64,000 nucleotides of DNA from Streptomyces sp. JH14. GTDB lineage: Bacteria; Actinomycetota; Actinomycetes; Streptomycetales; Streptomycetaceae. Each line of letters opens with the position of its first letter. The stretch's first letter is position 1. The stretch is taken from positions 4,588,001 through 4,652,000 of the forward strand of contig NZ_JAJNEL010000001.1 of NCBI RefSeq assembly GCF_029428675.1. Direction: 5' to 3'. The notes under the pieces were generated by a model, which saw nothing but the letters and a program-made list of their open reading frames with translations, was not told where the DNA came from and searched no databases. The position numbers and the translations under genes were made by a program. Positions 1 to 7,949 of this stretch are shown one piece after another.

Positions 1-633
1 GGTCTGACCATCGACCGCTACGCCGCCCGCCGCTTCGTCTACGGCGCACTCGGCCTGCTCGGGGCGTTCACGATGATCCTGCGCGGCCAGCTCTTCCTCT
101 CCCTGCTGCTGATCGCCTTCGGCATGTTCTGGGTCGAGGTCGGGATCTGGTCGGCGGTCCGGGTCCGCAAGGACCACATCGAGCGCACGCTCCCCGACTT
201 CCTCGACGTCCTGGCCGTCGTCGTCTCCGCGGGCCTCGGATTCCGCCAGGCACTGGGGCGCGTCGCCGACAAGTACGAGGGCCCGTGGGCCGACGAACTC
301 CGCATCACCCTGCGCCAGATGGACATGGGCGTCAGCCGCCGTCAGGCCTTCGAGGAGCTGCGCAAGCGCAACGACTCGGAGCAGGTCGCGATGTTCGTGA
401 CCACACTCCAGCAGGGCGAGGAGCTGGGCGCCCCGATCGTCGACACGCTGATCCAGATCGCCAACGACATGCGGCGGACGGATGCCCAGAACGCCCGCCG
501 GAAGGCCGCCAGGGCCGTGCCGAAGGCCACCTTCGCGGTCACGACCTTCCTGCTCCCGGGAACCCTGATCCTGCTGACGGTCGGCTTCGTCTACGGAGCC
601 AACGTCGACTTCAGCTCCCTGACGGGCGGATGA
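1..633 (+). CDS. TadC-like type II secretion F-family protein (5' partial)
   Basis: The reading frame is open from base 1, so the N-terminus lies outside the window; about 210 codons are present. A long hydrophobic stretch near the start is followed by a soluble segment beginning RTLPDFLDVLAVVVSAGLGF, the usual opening of the T2SSF domain, and a second hydrophobic stretch near the end (FLLPGTLILLTVGFVYG). This matches the C-terminal half of TadC, an inner-membrane platform protein of Tad/Flp pili. The Flp-type pilin and TadE/G-like genes 2.7 kb downstream support the assignment. TadA and TadB, if present, should lie just upstream of the window. Confidence 0.85.
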   Translation, partial: GLTIDRYAARRFVYGALGLLGAFTMILRGQLFLSLLLIAFGMFWVEVGIWSAVRVRKDHIERTLPDFLDVLAVVVSAGLGFRQALGRVADKYEGPWADELRITLRQMDMGVSRRQAFEELRKRNDSEQVAMFVTTLQQGEELGAPIVDTLIQIANDMRRTDAQNARRKAARAVPKATFAVTTFLLPGTLILLTVGFVYGANVDFSSLTGG

Positions 634-685
634 CCCCGGATGACCGAGACGACGACCACGACGGGCAGAAGGAGGTGACAGGCTC

Positions 686-2002
686 ATGTCGTTCCCACTG
701 GGGAGTTCCCAGGTCGGACTGACCGCAGAAGTGCGCCAGGCGATGGCCGACCCTGGCGCACGCCCGGCGTTCGCGATCCAGCTCAATGCACTCCAGGCGA
801 TGTGCCGTCAGGTCTTCGGCTTCCGGCTCGCGATGATCGCCATGGCCACCCCGTTCGCCATCGGCCGCACGGCGCCGGGCCTGGCCACCTGGCTGATCGG
901 CTCGGCCGTCCTCGTCACCTTCATGGGCTCATACGTCCTCTTCCGGGACTGGGAACGGTTCGGCCCCGTCCTCCTGCGTCACCCCTGGCTGCTCGGCATC
1001 GACGCAGTGTTCGGTGCCCTGCTGCTGGTCACGGCCACACCCGAGTCCACCCTTGCGTATGTCACCGTGTGCACCCCGCTGCTGGCGGGACTCGTCTACG
1101 GCTGGCGGGGCGCGGCCGTCTTCGCCGCACTCCAGACGCTGATCGTCTTCGGCGTGTACGCCACCGATCCGAAACTGGAGGCCGGTGACGCCACCTCGCT
1201 CCTCCTCCCCGGCTTCTGCGTGATCGCGGGCGCGGTCGGAGTCACCCTGCGCAATCTCCTCCTCCGGTTCGGCACGGCCAGCCAGGCCCTCACCGAGACC
1301 AGGGCGCGGCTCGCCGTGAACCAGGCCGTGGAGGGCGAGCGCACCCGGCTCGCCCGGGAGATGCATGACTCGGTGGCCAAGACTCTGCACGGTCTGGCAC
1401 TGGCCGCCGACGGACTGGCCAGCTCGTCCGACCGGATGGATCCGCTCACCGTCAAGCACCAGGCCGAACTGGTCGCCCGCTCCGCCCGCCGGGCAGCGGC
1501 GGAATCGCGGGAGCTGCTCTCCGATCTGCGCCGCGAATCCGGACTCGACGGCGGTGTGGACGTCGTCTCCGAGCTCAGGGCGCGGGCGGACGACTTCACC
1601 CGTCGCCACGGACTCACGGCCACCTTCCGGATGCTGAACGAGGCCCCGGTCCCCCTCGTCCCGCAGGTGGTCGCCCGCCAGCTGCTCACCGTCGCCTCCG
1701 AAGCGATGGAGAACGCCCACCGCCACGCCCACCCGACCTATCTCATCGTGCTGGCCGGCGTGAAGGGCGATGTCCTGCGCGTCAGCGTGTACGACGACGG
1801 GCGGGGCCTGCCCACGGGCACGACGCTCGACGACCTCAGGCGCGCAGGCCACTTCGGCCTCGTCGGGATGGTTGAACGCGCCGCCTCCATCGGAGCCCGT
1901 ATCCGCATCGGCAGAGGCAAGGCGGCCAAGGGCACCGAAGTACGGCTCGAACTCCCCGTGGCCGCCCTGGCCACCGATCCGCTCGCTCAACAACTGAACT
2001 GA
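686..2002 (+). CDS. NarL-type sensor histidine kinase
   Basis: 438 residues. Residues about 45-190 hold four to five membrane helices. A HisKA_3 dimerisation helix follows, with the phospho-acceptor His at about residue 227 in REMHDSVAKTLHG. The C-terminal HATPase has an N-box (ENAHRHAHPTYL), a G1 box (DDGRGLPTG) and a G2 box (GHFGLVGMVERA). There is a good ribosome site (GGAGG) eight bases before the ATG. It lies 52 bp after the TadC-like gene and 43 bp before a LuxR-type response regulator, so the pair probably controls the pilus locus. The sensed signal is unknown; no periplasmic domain of size is visible. Confidence 0.93.
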   Translation: MSFPLGSSQVGLTAEVRQAMADPGARPAFAIQLNALQAMCRQVFGFRLAMIAMATPFAIGRTAPGLATWLIGSAVLVTFMGSYVLFRDWERFGPVLLRHPWLLGIDAVFGALLLVTATPESTLAYVTVCTPLLAGLVYGWRGAAVFAALQTLIVFGVYATDPKLEAGDATSLLLPGFCVIAGAVGVTLRNLLLRFGTASQALTETRARLAVNQAVEGERTRLAREMHDSVAKTLHGLALAADGLASSSDRMDPLTVKHQAELVARSARRAAAESRELLSDLRRESGLDGGVDVVSELRARADDFTRRHGLTATFRMLNEAPVPLVPQVVARQLLTVASEAMENAHRHAHPTYLIVLAGVKGDVLRVSVYDDGRGLPTGTTLDDLRRAGHFGLVGMVERAASIGARIRIGRGKAAKGTEVRLELPVAALATDPLAQQLN

Positions 2003-2045
2003 CCCGTTCCCACCCCACCCCGAAGATCCTGAGAGGAGGTCGCAG

Positions 2046-3125
2046 ATGCCGGACGACGTCTCCCGCGCGTCGGGCCAGAACTGGGCCGCACAGCACCACG
2101 CCTCCCAGCACACGTCCTCGCACGCCACCCCGCTCAACTCGGAACTCAGCTCCTCCGGGTTCCCCGTCCCCCCGCAGCCCGCGGCATCCGAGACCCTGCC
2201 GCCCTTCCCGGAGACCCCTCCCATGGCGGCCCCCGGCCCCCTGAGGGTCGTGGTCGCCGACGACAACCCGGTGGTCCGGGCCGGCCTGGGGGTGCTGCTC
2301 TCCGGCCGGGAGGACATCGAAGTCGTGGCAGAAGCGGCCGACGGCCGTCAGGCCTACGACATGGCCGTCCGGCACCGCCCGGACGTCGTCCTGCTCGACG
2401 TCCGCATGCCGGGCGTCGACGGCATCTCCGCGCTGCCGCACCTCGTGCAGGTGGCACCCGTGATGATGCTGACGTACAGCCGCGAGAGCGAGATCGTGCA
2501 CGAGGCGCTGCGGCTGGGGGCCGGTGGTTATCTGGTACACGGGGAGTTCACGGCGGACCAACTCGTACAGGCCGTACGGGACACCAAGAGTGGCCGGGCC
2601 CACTTCACCGCGACCGCGGCGAACGCGCTCCTGGCCCATATGCGGCAGGGCCCCGGACCACAGGGCCAGCCACTCCCGGAGGGGCTGGGGACCGCACTGA
2701 CCACGAGAGTCGCGTACCAAGGACCTGGCCACGACGGACACGGCACCGGGCAGGGGCGGCAACACGGTGCGCCTGCACATCCGCCGGTCACCGAAATGCC
2801 GCCACCTGCGACGCGACCGGTTCAACCCGCACAGGGTCTTTCGCAAATGCAACCGGTTGTGGCACAGTCTTCAACAACCGGGGGGTCGGCCACGGCCCTC
2901 AACAGGGCCCAGTACGGGCTGAGTTCGCGGGAGGTGGAGGTCATGGAGCTGATCGCATCCGGCATGAGCAATCAGCAGATCGCCGCCACCTGCTTCATCA
3001 GCGAGAAGACCGTAAAGAACCACATCAACCGCATCTTCACCAAGTTGCACAGCGCAAGCCGCAGCGAGGCGATCGCACGCTGGCTGGGCACGGCACCGCC
3101 GCGGGGGAGTGGTGGGCATGGGTGA
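2046..3125 (+). CDS. LuxR/NarL-family response regulator
   Basis: 359 residues, longer than the usual 210-230. A low-complexity N-terminal tail of about 65 residues precedes the receiver domain (ADDNPVVRAG; phosphorylatable Asp near residue 118 in VVLLDVRMPG). A long Gly/Pro/Gln-rich linker (about 185-285) leads to a LuxR-type HTH (LSSREVEVMELIASGMSNQQ onward). The conserved receiver Lys, normally in a YLLK-like motif, is replaced: the sequence reads GGYLVHGEF. Phosphorylation output may therefore be atypical. A GAGGAGG-type ribosome site precedes the ATG. It is the cognate partner of the kinase just upstream and a candidate regulator of the pilin gene that follows. Confidence 0.93.
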   Translation: MPDDVSRASGQNWAAQHHASQHTSSHATPLNSELSSSGFPVPPQPAASETLPPFPETPPMAAPGPLRVVVADDNPVVRAGLGVLLSGREDIEVVAEAADGRQAYDMAVRHRPDVVLLDVRMPGVDGISALPHLVQVAPVMMLTYSRESEIVHEALRLGAGGYLVHGEFTADQLVQAVRDTKSGRAHFTATAANALLAHMRQGPGPQGQPLPEGLGTALTTRVAYQGPGHDGHGTGQGRQHGAPAHPPVTEMPPPATRPVQPAQGLSQMQPVVAQSSTTGGSATALNRAQYGLSSREVEVMELIASGMSNQQIAATCFISEKTVKNHINRIFTKLHSASRSEAIARWLGTAPPRGSGGHG

Positions 3126-3157
3126 CCCAGGGGTGCGGGCCCATGGCTTGGGCGCCA

Positions 3158-3215
3158 GGGCCCAACTCGGCCTTTGGGCCCGGGATTGGGTCCTGGGACC
3201 CTCCGGTGGGCAGGG
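3158..3215. promoter_or_regulatory. GC-rich motif upstream of pilin gene (site 1)
   Basis: GGGCCCAACTC at 3158-3168 is followed by GGGCCC, GGGTCC and GGGACCC blocks up to about 3211, starting about 180 bp before the pilin ATG. The 11-base core is repeated exactly at 35424 and in near-identical form at 37841, with a more diverged relative at 39138. All lie upstream of pilin-like or prepilin-peptidase genes. A shared operator or activator site is inferred. Confidence 0.5.
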
Positions 3216-3340
3216 TGTCCCGCCGTATGTTTCTCATGTCGCAAACGGCACCGGCCAGGAGGAAGCCGGTAACGGAAGCGGCACCCGAGAAACGTGTGAG
3301 TCGGCCGGCAGTCGGTCGGCCGAATCTGGAGGGGAACACC

Positions 3341-3571
3341 ATGTCGAACATCACCCTGAAGGCCGCCGTCCGTGTCAACGGCTGGGCCAACACCGCCGTC
3401 ACCAAGATCCAGAAGCGTTACGAGACCATGGACCGCGGCCAGACGGCGTTCGAGTACCTGGGCATCATCCTGGTGGTCGTGGCGATCATCGGTGCGATCG
3501 TGGCGACGGGTATCGGTGGCAAGATCAGCGGGAAGATCACGGATCTGGTGGACCAGATCAAGGCTGGCTGA
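3341..3571 (+). CDS. Flp-type pilin
   Basis: 76 residues. A basic leader of about 33 residues ends in DRG, followed by QTAFEYLG and a single hydrophobic helix (IILVVVAIIGAIVATGIGG). Glu at +5 after the Gly is the hallmark of type IV/Flp prepilins cut by a prepilin peptidase. A very good ribosome site (GGAGGGG) supports the ATG at 3341 over the upstream in-frame codons. The stop overlaps the start of the next gene by one base (TGATG), so the two are translationally coupled. It is probably the major pilin of the Tad system whose TadC ends at 633. The mature part is short, as in other actinobacterial Flp pilins. Confidence 0.88.
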   Translation: MSNITLKAAVRVNGWANTAVTKIQKRYETMDRGQTAFEYLGIILVVVAIIGAIVATGIGGKISGKITDLVDQIKAG

Positions 3572-4200
3572 TGACCGCGAAACCCCGCGGCGACGCAGGG
3601 CAGGCCTTCCCCATCTATGTTGTGATGGTGGCGGGCCTGCTCTTCCTCGCGTTCGCCTTCTTTGCTGTCGGTAAGGCATCGGCCACGCGTAACGGAGCGC
3701 AGGGGGCGGCTGACGCCGCCGCACTGGCTGCAGCCCAGGACGCTCGCGACGGGTTGGGTCCACCGTTCATCTCAGCTCTGATGACGAACACACTGGACGA
3801 ATTCCTGAGGGACTACCGGTTCACGCCGTATCCCTGTGTGCAGGCCCAAAGACTCGCTTCGGCCAATCGTGCAGATCTTGATGCCCTTGATCCGAAGAAT
3901 CCGGGTGGCTGCAACTGGGGGTACGGCTACTTGCAGGACAAGGTCACCGCCAGCGTCAAGACCCGCTACACGATCGGCGACACGGTGATCCCTGGTACGG
4001 AGACCCGACATGCCACCGCGGATGCGACCGCGGTCATCGAGTTCCGGTGCGGCTACAAGTTCAAGGGTGACCCGGGTGATCCGGTGAACTTCAAGTGCGA
4101 TGGACGGGACGGCTTTTCGATCGACCCGACTGATTTCGATCAGGGTTCATGGGCCGCTCTGAGTAAGGCCATCTTTGCTGTCCACCTGGTCGACGACTGA
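3571..4200 (+). CDS. TadE/TadG-like pilus assembly protein
   Basis: 209 residues. After a short N-terminus (GDAGQAFPIYVVMVAGLLFL) there is one membrane helix, then an Ala-rich AADAAALAAAQ segment typical of TadG/TadE-like minor pilins, then an extracellular domain with four cysteines. The start overlaps the pilin stop, which indicates co-translation. The gene probably encodes a minor pseudopilin or assembly factor. Base composition of the 3' half (AT-richer codons such as GAT, TTC, CGT) is slightly softer than its neighbours. Confidence 0.8.
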   Translation: MTAKPRGDAGQAFPIYVVMVAGLLFLAFAFFAVGKASATRNGAQGAADAAALAAAQDARDGLGPPFISALMTNTLDEFLRDYRFTPYPCVQAQRLASANRADLDALDPKNPGGCNWGYGYLQDKVTASVKTRYTIGDTVIPGTETRHATADATAVIEFRCGYKFKGDPGDPVNFKCDGRDGFSIDPTDFDQGSWAALSKAIFAVHLVDD

Positions 4201-4231
4201 CAGCGAACGACGAGTAAAGGAATCAGAACCC

Positions 4232-4843
4232 ATGAGCATTCGGCGTACTGCGAGGACCCGAAGGGTGGTGGCCGCCGTCTCCCTGACGGCAGCGCTGGCC
4301 CTCGCCGTCACTGCTTGCGGCAGTGATGACGGCGGAAAGACGAATGATCCTTCTTCGTCGGAGTCCTCCACACCTTCCAAGCCCTCCGAGGGGGACAAGG
4401 GGGCGCAGCAGGACACTGCTGCCGGGGACAAGGTGGACCCGAATGTGAAGCTCGCCGAGGCCAGGGGCGACAAGGGCATGCTGCTGGTCGTCAACGAGGT
4501 GAAGCGGGACTCCGGCGGATTCGTCACCGTTCAGGGCGAACTGAAGAATCAAGGTGACGCGGCCGTCAATCCCTCTGCATGGGCCGGTAGCGAAAATGTC
4601 ATCGTCAGCAAGAATCTCAACTCGGTCGGCGGTGCGACGCTGGTCGACAAGGCCGGAAAGAAGCGCTACTACATTCTTCGTGACACGGATGGCCGGTGCC
4701 TCTGCACGACGGGCATGACGGCGGTCCAGCCCGGAACGTCGATCCCGGTGTTCATGCAGTTCCCGGCGCCGCCGAACACGACGACCGAGGTCGACCTCAG
4801 CCTGCCGACGTTTGCCACCACCTCAGTGAAGATCTCTGGGTGA
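4232..4843 (+). CDS. Secreted lipoprotein, pilus locus
   Basis: 203 residues. A twin-Arg-like basic start (MSIRRTARTRR) and hydrophobic core end in a lipobox (LAVTAC), followed by a Ser/Pro/Glu-rich linker and a beta-rich domain of about 130 residues with a CLC motif. The domain (MLLVVNEVKRDSGGFVTVQG onward) resembles the Ig-like fold of DUF4352-type lipoproteins, but I do not assign the family firmly. An AAAGGA ribosome site precedes ATG 4232. The gene is followed by the OmpA-like gene with a GTGA overlap, so the two are probably made together at the cell surface. Confidence 0.8.
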   Translation: MSIRRTARTRRVVAAVSLTAALALAVTACGSDDGGKTNDPSSSESSTPSKPSEGDKGAQQDTAAGDKVDPNVKLAEARGDKGMLLVVNEVKRDSGGFVTVQGELKNQGDAAVNPSAWAGSENVIVSKNLNSVGGATLVDKAGKKRYYILRDTDGRCLCTTGMTAVQPGTSIPVFMQFPAPPNTTTEVDLSLPTFATTSVKISG

Positions 4844-5502
4844 CGGCCGACATGACATACACCCGTACAAGGCGCAGGCCAACACACGTGGCAGGCATGG
4901 TTATCGCAGCGGCCGTGCTCATGGCTGGAACGTCCGTCTTCGGTGCACCGAGTGCTTTGGCCGATGACGGACCGAGCGTACCGCCGGGTACCGAAGCATC
5001 CGCGACGCCCCCGGTCGAGGTGGACGGCAACGACCCCGACCTCAAGATGGCCGAGGGCGGCACTCTCGCCCCCGCCAAAGTCCTCGACATCATCCAGGTC
5101 GTCGAGGACATGGGCGGCGAGGAGCGCCGCGAGGACAGCAACGCGAGCGTCAAGTTCGCACTCCAGGCCGAAGTTCTCTTCGGCAAGGACAGCGCGAAGC
5201 TGAGTCCTGCGGCCAACTCCCGTATCGCGGCCATCGCCGACGAGGTCAAGAAGCAGAACGCCACGAAGGTGCGCGTCTTCGGCTTCACCGACAATCTCGG
5301 CTCGTCCGCACACGGCGACGTGCTGTCCAAGCAGCGTGCCGACGCGGTGCATTCGGTGCTTGCCGGCCTGCTCGACTCGAATGTCACCTTCGAGATCCGT
5401 GGCTACGGCGAGCAGTACCCGATCGCCAGCAATGCCAATGAGGAGGGCCGGAAGAAGAACCGGCGCGTGGAGGTCTCCTTCCCGCGCGGCAACGCTTCCT
5501 GA
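4840..5502 (+). CDS. OmpA-family secreted protein
   Basis: About 220 residues. The N-terminal signal peptide (VAGMVIAAAVLMAGTSVFG, cut after ALA) is followed by a short linker and a C-terminal OmpA-like peptidoglycan-binding domain with FGFTDNLGS and the basic end EGRKKNRRVEVSF. The GTG at 4840 overlaps the previous stop (GTGA); ATG 4852 is an alternative that loses four residues. OmpA-like proteins often accompany Tad loci, so it may anchor the pilus base to the cell wall. It ends the locus: the repeated mobile-type cassette begins about 15 bp after its stop. Confidence 0.88.
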   Translation: MTADMTYTRTRRRPTHVAGMVIAAAVLMAGTSVFGAPSALADDGPSVPPGTEASATPPVEVDGNDPDLKMAEGGTLAPAKVLDIIQVVEDMGGEERREDSNASVKFALQAEVLFGKDSAKLSPAANSRIAAIADEVKKQNATKVRVFGFTDNLGSSAHGDVLSKQRADAVHSVLAGLLDSNVTFEIRGYGEQYPIASNANEEGRKKNRRVEVSFPRGNAS

Positions 5503-5515
5503 CCCGGTCCGTACG

Positions 5516-5712
5516 CACAGGGGCTGTAGGGTCTCAAAACTCGCTGCATAATCTCAGTGAGAATTGCACGGCGGCGGCATGTATGCCGCCGCCGTGAGAC
5601 TCGCAGGTCGGGGCGTCACCTATTCGGGTGACGAGAACAGTGATCCATCCCGCCCGTGTTCGCTGCGCCGGCACCTTGGCTGCACAGAAAAGTTGATCTG
5701 TGGCTGGGGGTG
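5516..5712. repeat. Repeat cassette copy A (hairpins and TGAGAC box)
   Basis: Reads in order: CAGGGGCTGTAGGGTCTCAAAA; a perfect 14-bp hairpin with a 2-base loop (5567-5596); a TGAGAC box with CGCAGGT; a 7-bp hairpin (5614-5633); and GGCACCTTGGC with a CACAG...CTGTG hairpin. Copy C at 9219-9425 has the same elements in the same order with different hairpin sequences. Copy B at 8297-8420 has the first part only. Copy A begins directly after the OmpA-like gene. I read it as part of a degraded mobile-element end. Confidence 0.6.
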
Positions 5713-5924
5713 TGGTGGGGAATTCGCTGCGTCTGTGCACCCTCGGAGCGGCAGCCCGTGACATGGGCGTCAACGGACCCACCCTCGTCACTCAGATTAA
5801 CCGCCTGGCCAGCGAACTGGGCGGCCCAGCGCTCGAACGAGCCGAACGAGGCCGCCCCATGAAACTCACGCCACTCGGCAAGCGGGTCGTCAGGGCCGCA
5901 ACGGGTTGGCTGTCTGCGCCGTGA
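5700..5924 (+). pseudogene. LysR/TniQ-linked HTH protein remnant
   Basis: About 74 residues of a winged-helix protein with AARDMGVNGPTLVTQINRL, then GGPALERAERGRPMKLTPLG. This is the recognisable C-terminal DNA-binding part of the LysR-like HTH proteins that accompany TniA/TniB/TniQ transposition genes in actinomycetes (recalled family pattern, not searched). No upstream domain is present and the frame closes soon upstream, so it is a truncated remnant. It sits between repeat cassette A and the DUF4240 gene. Confidence 0.5.
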
Positions 5925-6035
5925 CTCCGATGGGGCTCGGAATGCAGGGCCGGCTCGGTCTCCACCGTGATCATGGTGGAGACCGTCCGCCCCTACAGGA
6001 GCCGTTGTCAGAGCCAACTGGCAGAGTGCCCAGCC

Positions 6036-6605
6036 ATGGACACCTCTGATTTCTGGACCATTATCGAGGCCGCCCGCTCGGCCGACGGGCCAGACAGGCC
6101 TTTCGCCGAAGCCCTGGTTGATGAGCTGGCCGCCCTCACCAAGGACGGCATCCTCCGCTACCAGGAACGCTTCGACGAGGTGCATGACGCGGTGTACCGA
6201 TGGGACGTGTGGGCCGCCGCCTACCTCATCGGCGGCGGCTGCTCGGACGACAGCTTCATGGACTTCCGCGCTGGCCTGATCGCGCTGGGCCGCGATTGGT
6301 ACGAGAAGACAGCGGCTTGCCCAGACAGTCTTGCTGAGCACCCAGCAGTGATCACCGCCGCGGAGGTGCACCGTGACGAGGCCCTCTTCTACGAGGAGGT
6401 CAACTACGCCGCCAGCGAGGCGTTCAAGCGCATCACCGGCGATGGAGAGGATTTCTACGAGGCATGGGACGAGTACAGAGCCTCACGGGACAGTGCTGAA
6501 CAAGACTCCGAAGACATGGGCGAGGACTTCGACTTCGATGACCCCGATGAGATGCGACGCCGACTCCCGCGGCTCGCCGCCCTCTACCTCCGTGACACCC
6601 CATGA
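6036..6605 (+). CDS. DUF4240 domain protein (orphan immunity-type)
   Basis: 189 residues. It opens with MDTSDFWTIIEAARS and continues with YRWDVWAAAYLIGGGCSDDS and FMDFRAGLIALGRDWYEK, the conserved core of DUF4240. It is acidic, with a Glu/Asp-rich C-terminus. The family is common among bacterial toxin-immunity and SUKH-type clusters, but its biochemical role is unknown. The stop overlaps the start of the SMI1/KNR4 gene (ATGA), so the two are co-translated. A 105-bp piece of the same gene is duplicated at 9551-9655. ATG 6036 is preferred over an upstream in-frame ATG because the domain starts there. Confidence 0.85.
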   Translation: MDTSDFWTIIEAARSADGPDRPFAEALVDELAALTKDGILRYQERFDEVHDAVYRWDVWAAAYLIGGGCSDDSFMDFRAGLIALGRDWYEKTAACPDSLAEHPAVITAAEVHRDEALFYEEVNYAASEAFKRITGDGEDFYEAWDEYRASRDSAEQDSEDMGEDFDFDDPDEMRRRLPRLAALYLRDTP

Positions 6606-7222
6606 CAGACTTCGCCAAGCAGCGACTCCGCATTGCGATGTCCGCCCTCGGCGGCGCCATTCCACACGACCTCCGCCGCCCTCCTCTCGGCTGGCCCGGT
6701 GTTCGGGCATGGGAAGCCGAACATGCCCTTGAACTGCCTGAGCCATATCGCACGTTCGTCGCGGAGATTTCCAACGGCACCCAGGAAGGCCCATCCGCCC
6801 CGCATAGGCTGCTCGCACTGGGCCAACTCCCCGAGAGCTGGCAGCTCTGGGAAGCCGAGTGCTGGCTGAGCCCCGAACCATTCGATGGCATGGCACCACG
6901 GAAGCCCGCGGTGCCATTCCCCCTCAAGGAGGAATGGCAGTGGGAGTACGACTACTACGACCACGACCAGCACTCGCCCCTCCTCCATGGCATCTATCAG
7001 CACGGATCGATCCTCCTGGGCAGCAACCGCGGCTGTGAGTTCTGGATACTCATCGTGACTGGGCCTCAACGTGGCCGAGTCTGGTGGCTGGGCGACGGAC
7101 GCGCGGCCCCCTACGCCGATGCGGGAGAGGAAGCAGAGCCGGAAGGCGACTTCGTGTCCTGGCTCCAGGACTGGCAGGCCGATCGAGGGTGGTGGTCTCA
7201 GGACCCGGAAGACCTGGACTGA
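6602..7222 (+). CDS. SMI1/KNR4 (SUKH) family protein
   Basis: 206 residues. WPGVRAWEAEHALELPEPYR followed by FVAEISNGTQEG is the standard opening of the SUKH fold, and HGSILLGSNRGCEFWILIV is the central strand region. SUKH proteins are often immunity proteins of polymorphic toxin systems. No toxin gene is adjacent here, so this is an orphan immunity candidate. It is translationally coupled to the DUF4240 gene upstream by a 4-bp overlap. Confidence 0.85.
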   Translation: MTDFAKQRLRIAMSALGGAIPHDLRRPPLGWPGVRAWEAEHALELPEPYRTFVAEISNGTQEGPSAPHRLLALGQLPESWQLWEAECWLSPEPFDGMAPRKPAVPFPLKEEWQWEYDYYDHDQHSPLLHGIYQHGSILLGSNRGCEFWILIVTGPQRGRVWWLGDGRAAPYADAGEEAEPEGDFVSWLQDWQADRGWWSQDPEDLD

Positions 7223-7475
7223 TCAGGCGCCGGGTTCGTCCTGGCCGACGGAGATCGCTTGCCGGTGCGAGAGGGTGATGCGGCGTCGGGCCGGGTCGAT
7301 GCCCAGGATCTTCACGGGGAGTGCGTCGCCGACGCGGACGGCCAACTGCTGATGGTCTGGGTGCCCGTCATCCAGTGCGGTGTTGTGCACCAACCCCTCA
7401 AAGCCGTTCTCCTTCTCCTCGATGCGTACAAACACGCCGAACGGTACGAGCTTGGTAATCTGAGGCCCTGTCCGT
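7223..7475 (-). pseudogene. S1 RNA-binding domain protein, 5'-truncated
   Basis: The frame reads ITKLVPFGVFVRIEEKENGF through VGDALPVKILGIDPARRRIT, the second part of a classical S1 domain. Upstream the frame meets a TGA after only a few more codons and the first strand of the fold is missing. A GTG at 7435 could give a 70-residue fragment, but no full S1 domain can be made. The truncation point lies in AGGGCCTCAGA (reverse complement of 7459-7469), which matches part of the TGTAGGGCCTCAGAA core of repeat cassettes B and C. A rearrangement there is plausible. Confidence 0.6.
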
Positions 7476-7480
7476 CGTGT

Positions 7481-7891
7481 TCAGGTCGAGTCCTCCAGAC
7501 GGTGAAATGCACCGTCGAACTCCCCTGACCTCAGCAGCTCGGCGATCACGGTCACCATCCCCGGGATACCCGGTGCCCGCACGATCAAGCCGTCAGAGCA
7601 CCAGAAGCACTGGCCACCTGCTGCTTCTCCGGTCTCTTCCCATCGCCTCATCAGTCGATTGACCTCGGCGAGGGTGAAGATCGTCGCGCTCCAGCGCGAA
7701 CCGTCAGAGAGATGAACCTCGGCATCAACATTGCAGACTTCGGCGAGTCCTTCATCTGGGTCAGGGAGGAACAGCGCATCGAACCCTTCGGCGTGGACGC
7801 GGTAATACGGGCTGTCCCACCCTGCTTCGGTCTGGACACTGCTCGTGCTGGCCACTGCAGGAGCATCCCAGCACGTCGGACACTCATCCAA
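7481..7891 (-). CDS. Hypothetical zinc-ribbon-like protein, start uncertain
   Basis: About 136 residues from a TTG at 7891; family not recognised. The start region carries a cysteine pair (CPTCW). The frame stays open upstream for about 17 more codons (CRRC then QNLLDE) without any ATG or GTG before a stop, so the true N-terminus may be lost. A second pair, CFWC, occurs near residue 95. The composition is acidic (DPDEGLAEV, RWEETGEA). It may be a 5'-truncated gene like its S1-domain neighbour, from which it is separated by only a few bases. Confidence 0.55.
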   Translation of the reverse strand: MDECPTCWDAPAVASTSSVQTEAGWDSPYYRVHAEGFDALFLPDPDEGLAEVCNVDAEVHLSDGSRWSATIFTLAEVNRLMRRWEETGEAAGGQCFWCSDGLIVRAPGIPGMVTVIAELLRSGEFDGAFHRLEDST

Positions 7892-7949
7892 CAGGTTTTG
7901 GACACATCGGCGGCAGGCGGGAGCAGAGTACGGCCATCATGGTCGGGTG

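Noticed and set aside
3109..3570. Upstream extension of the TadE/G-like gene to 3109
   Set aside because: The extension overlaps the pilin gene in another frame; ATG 3571 overlaps the pilin stop and begins sensible sequence.
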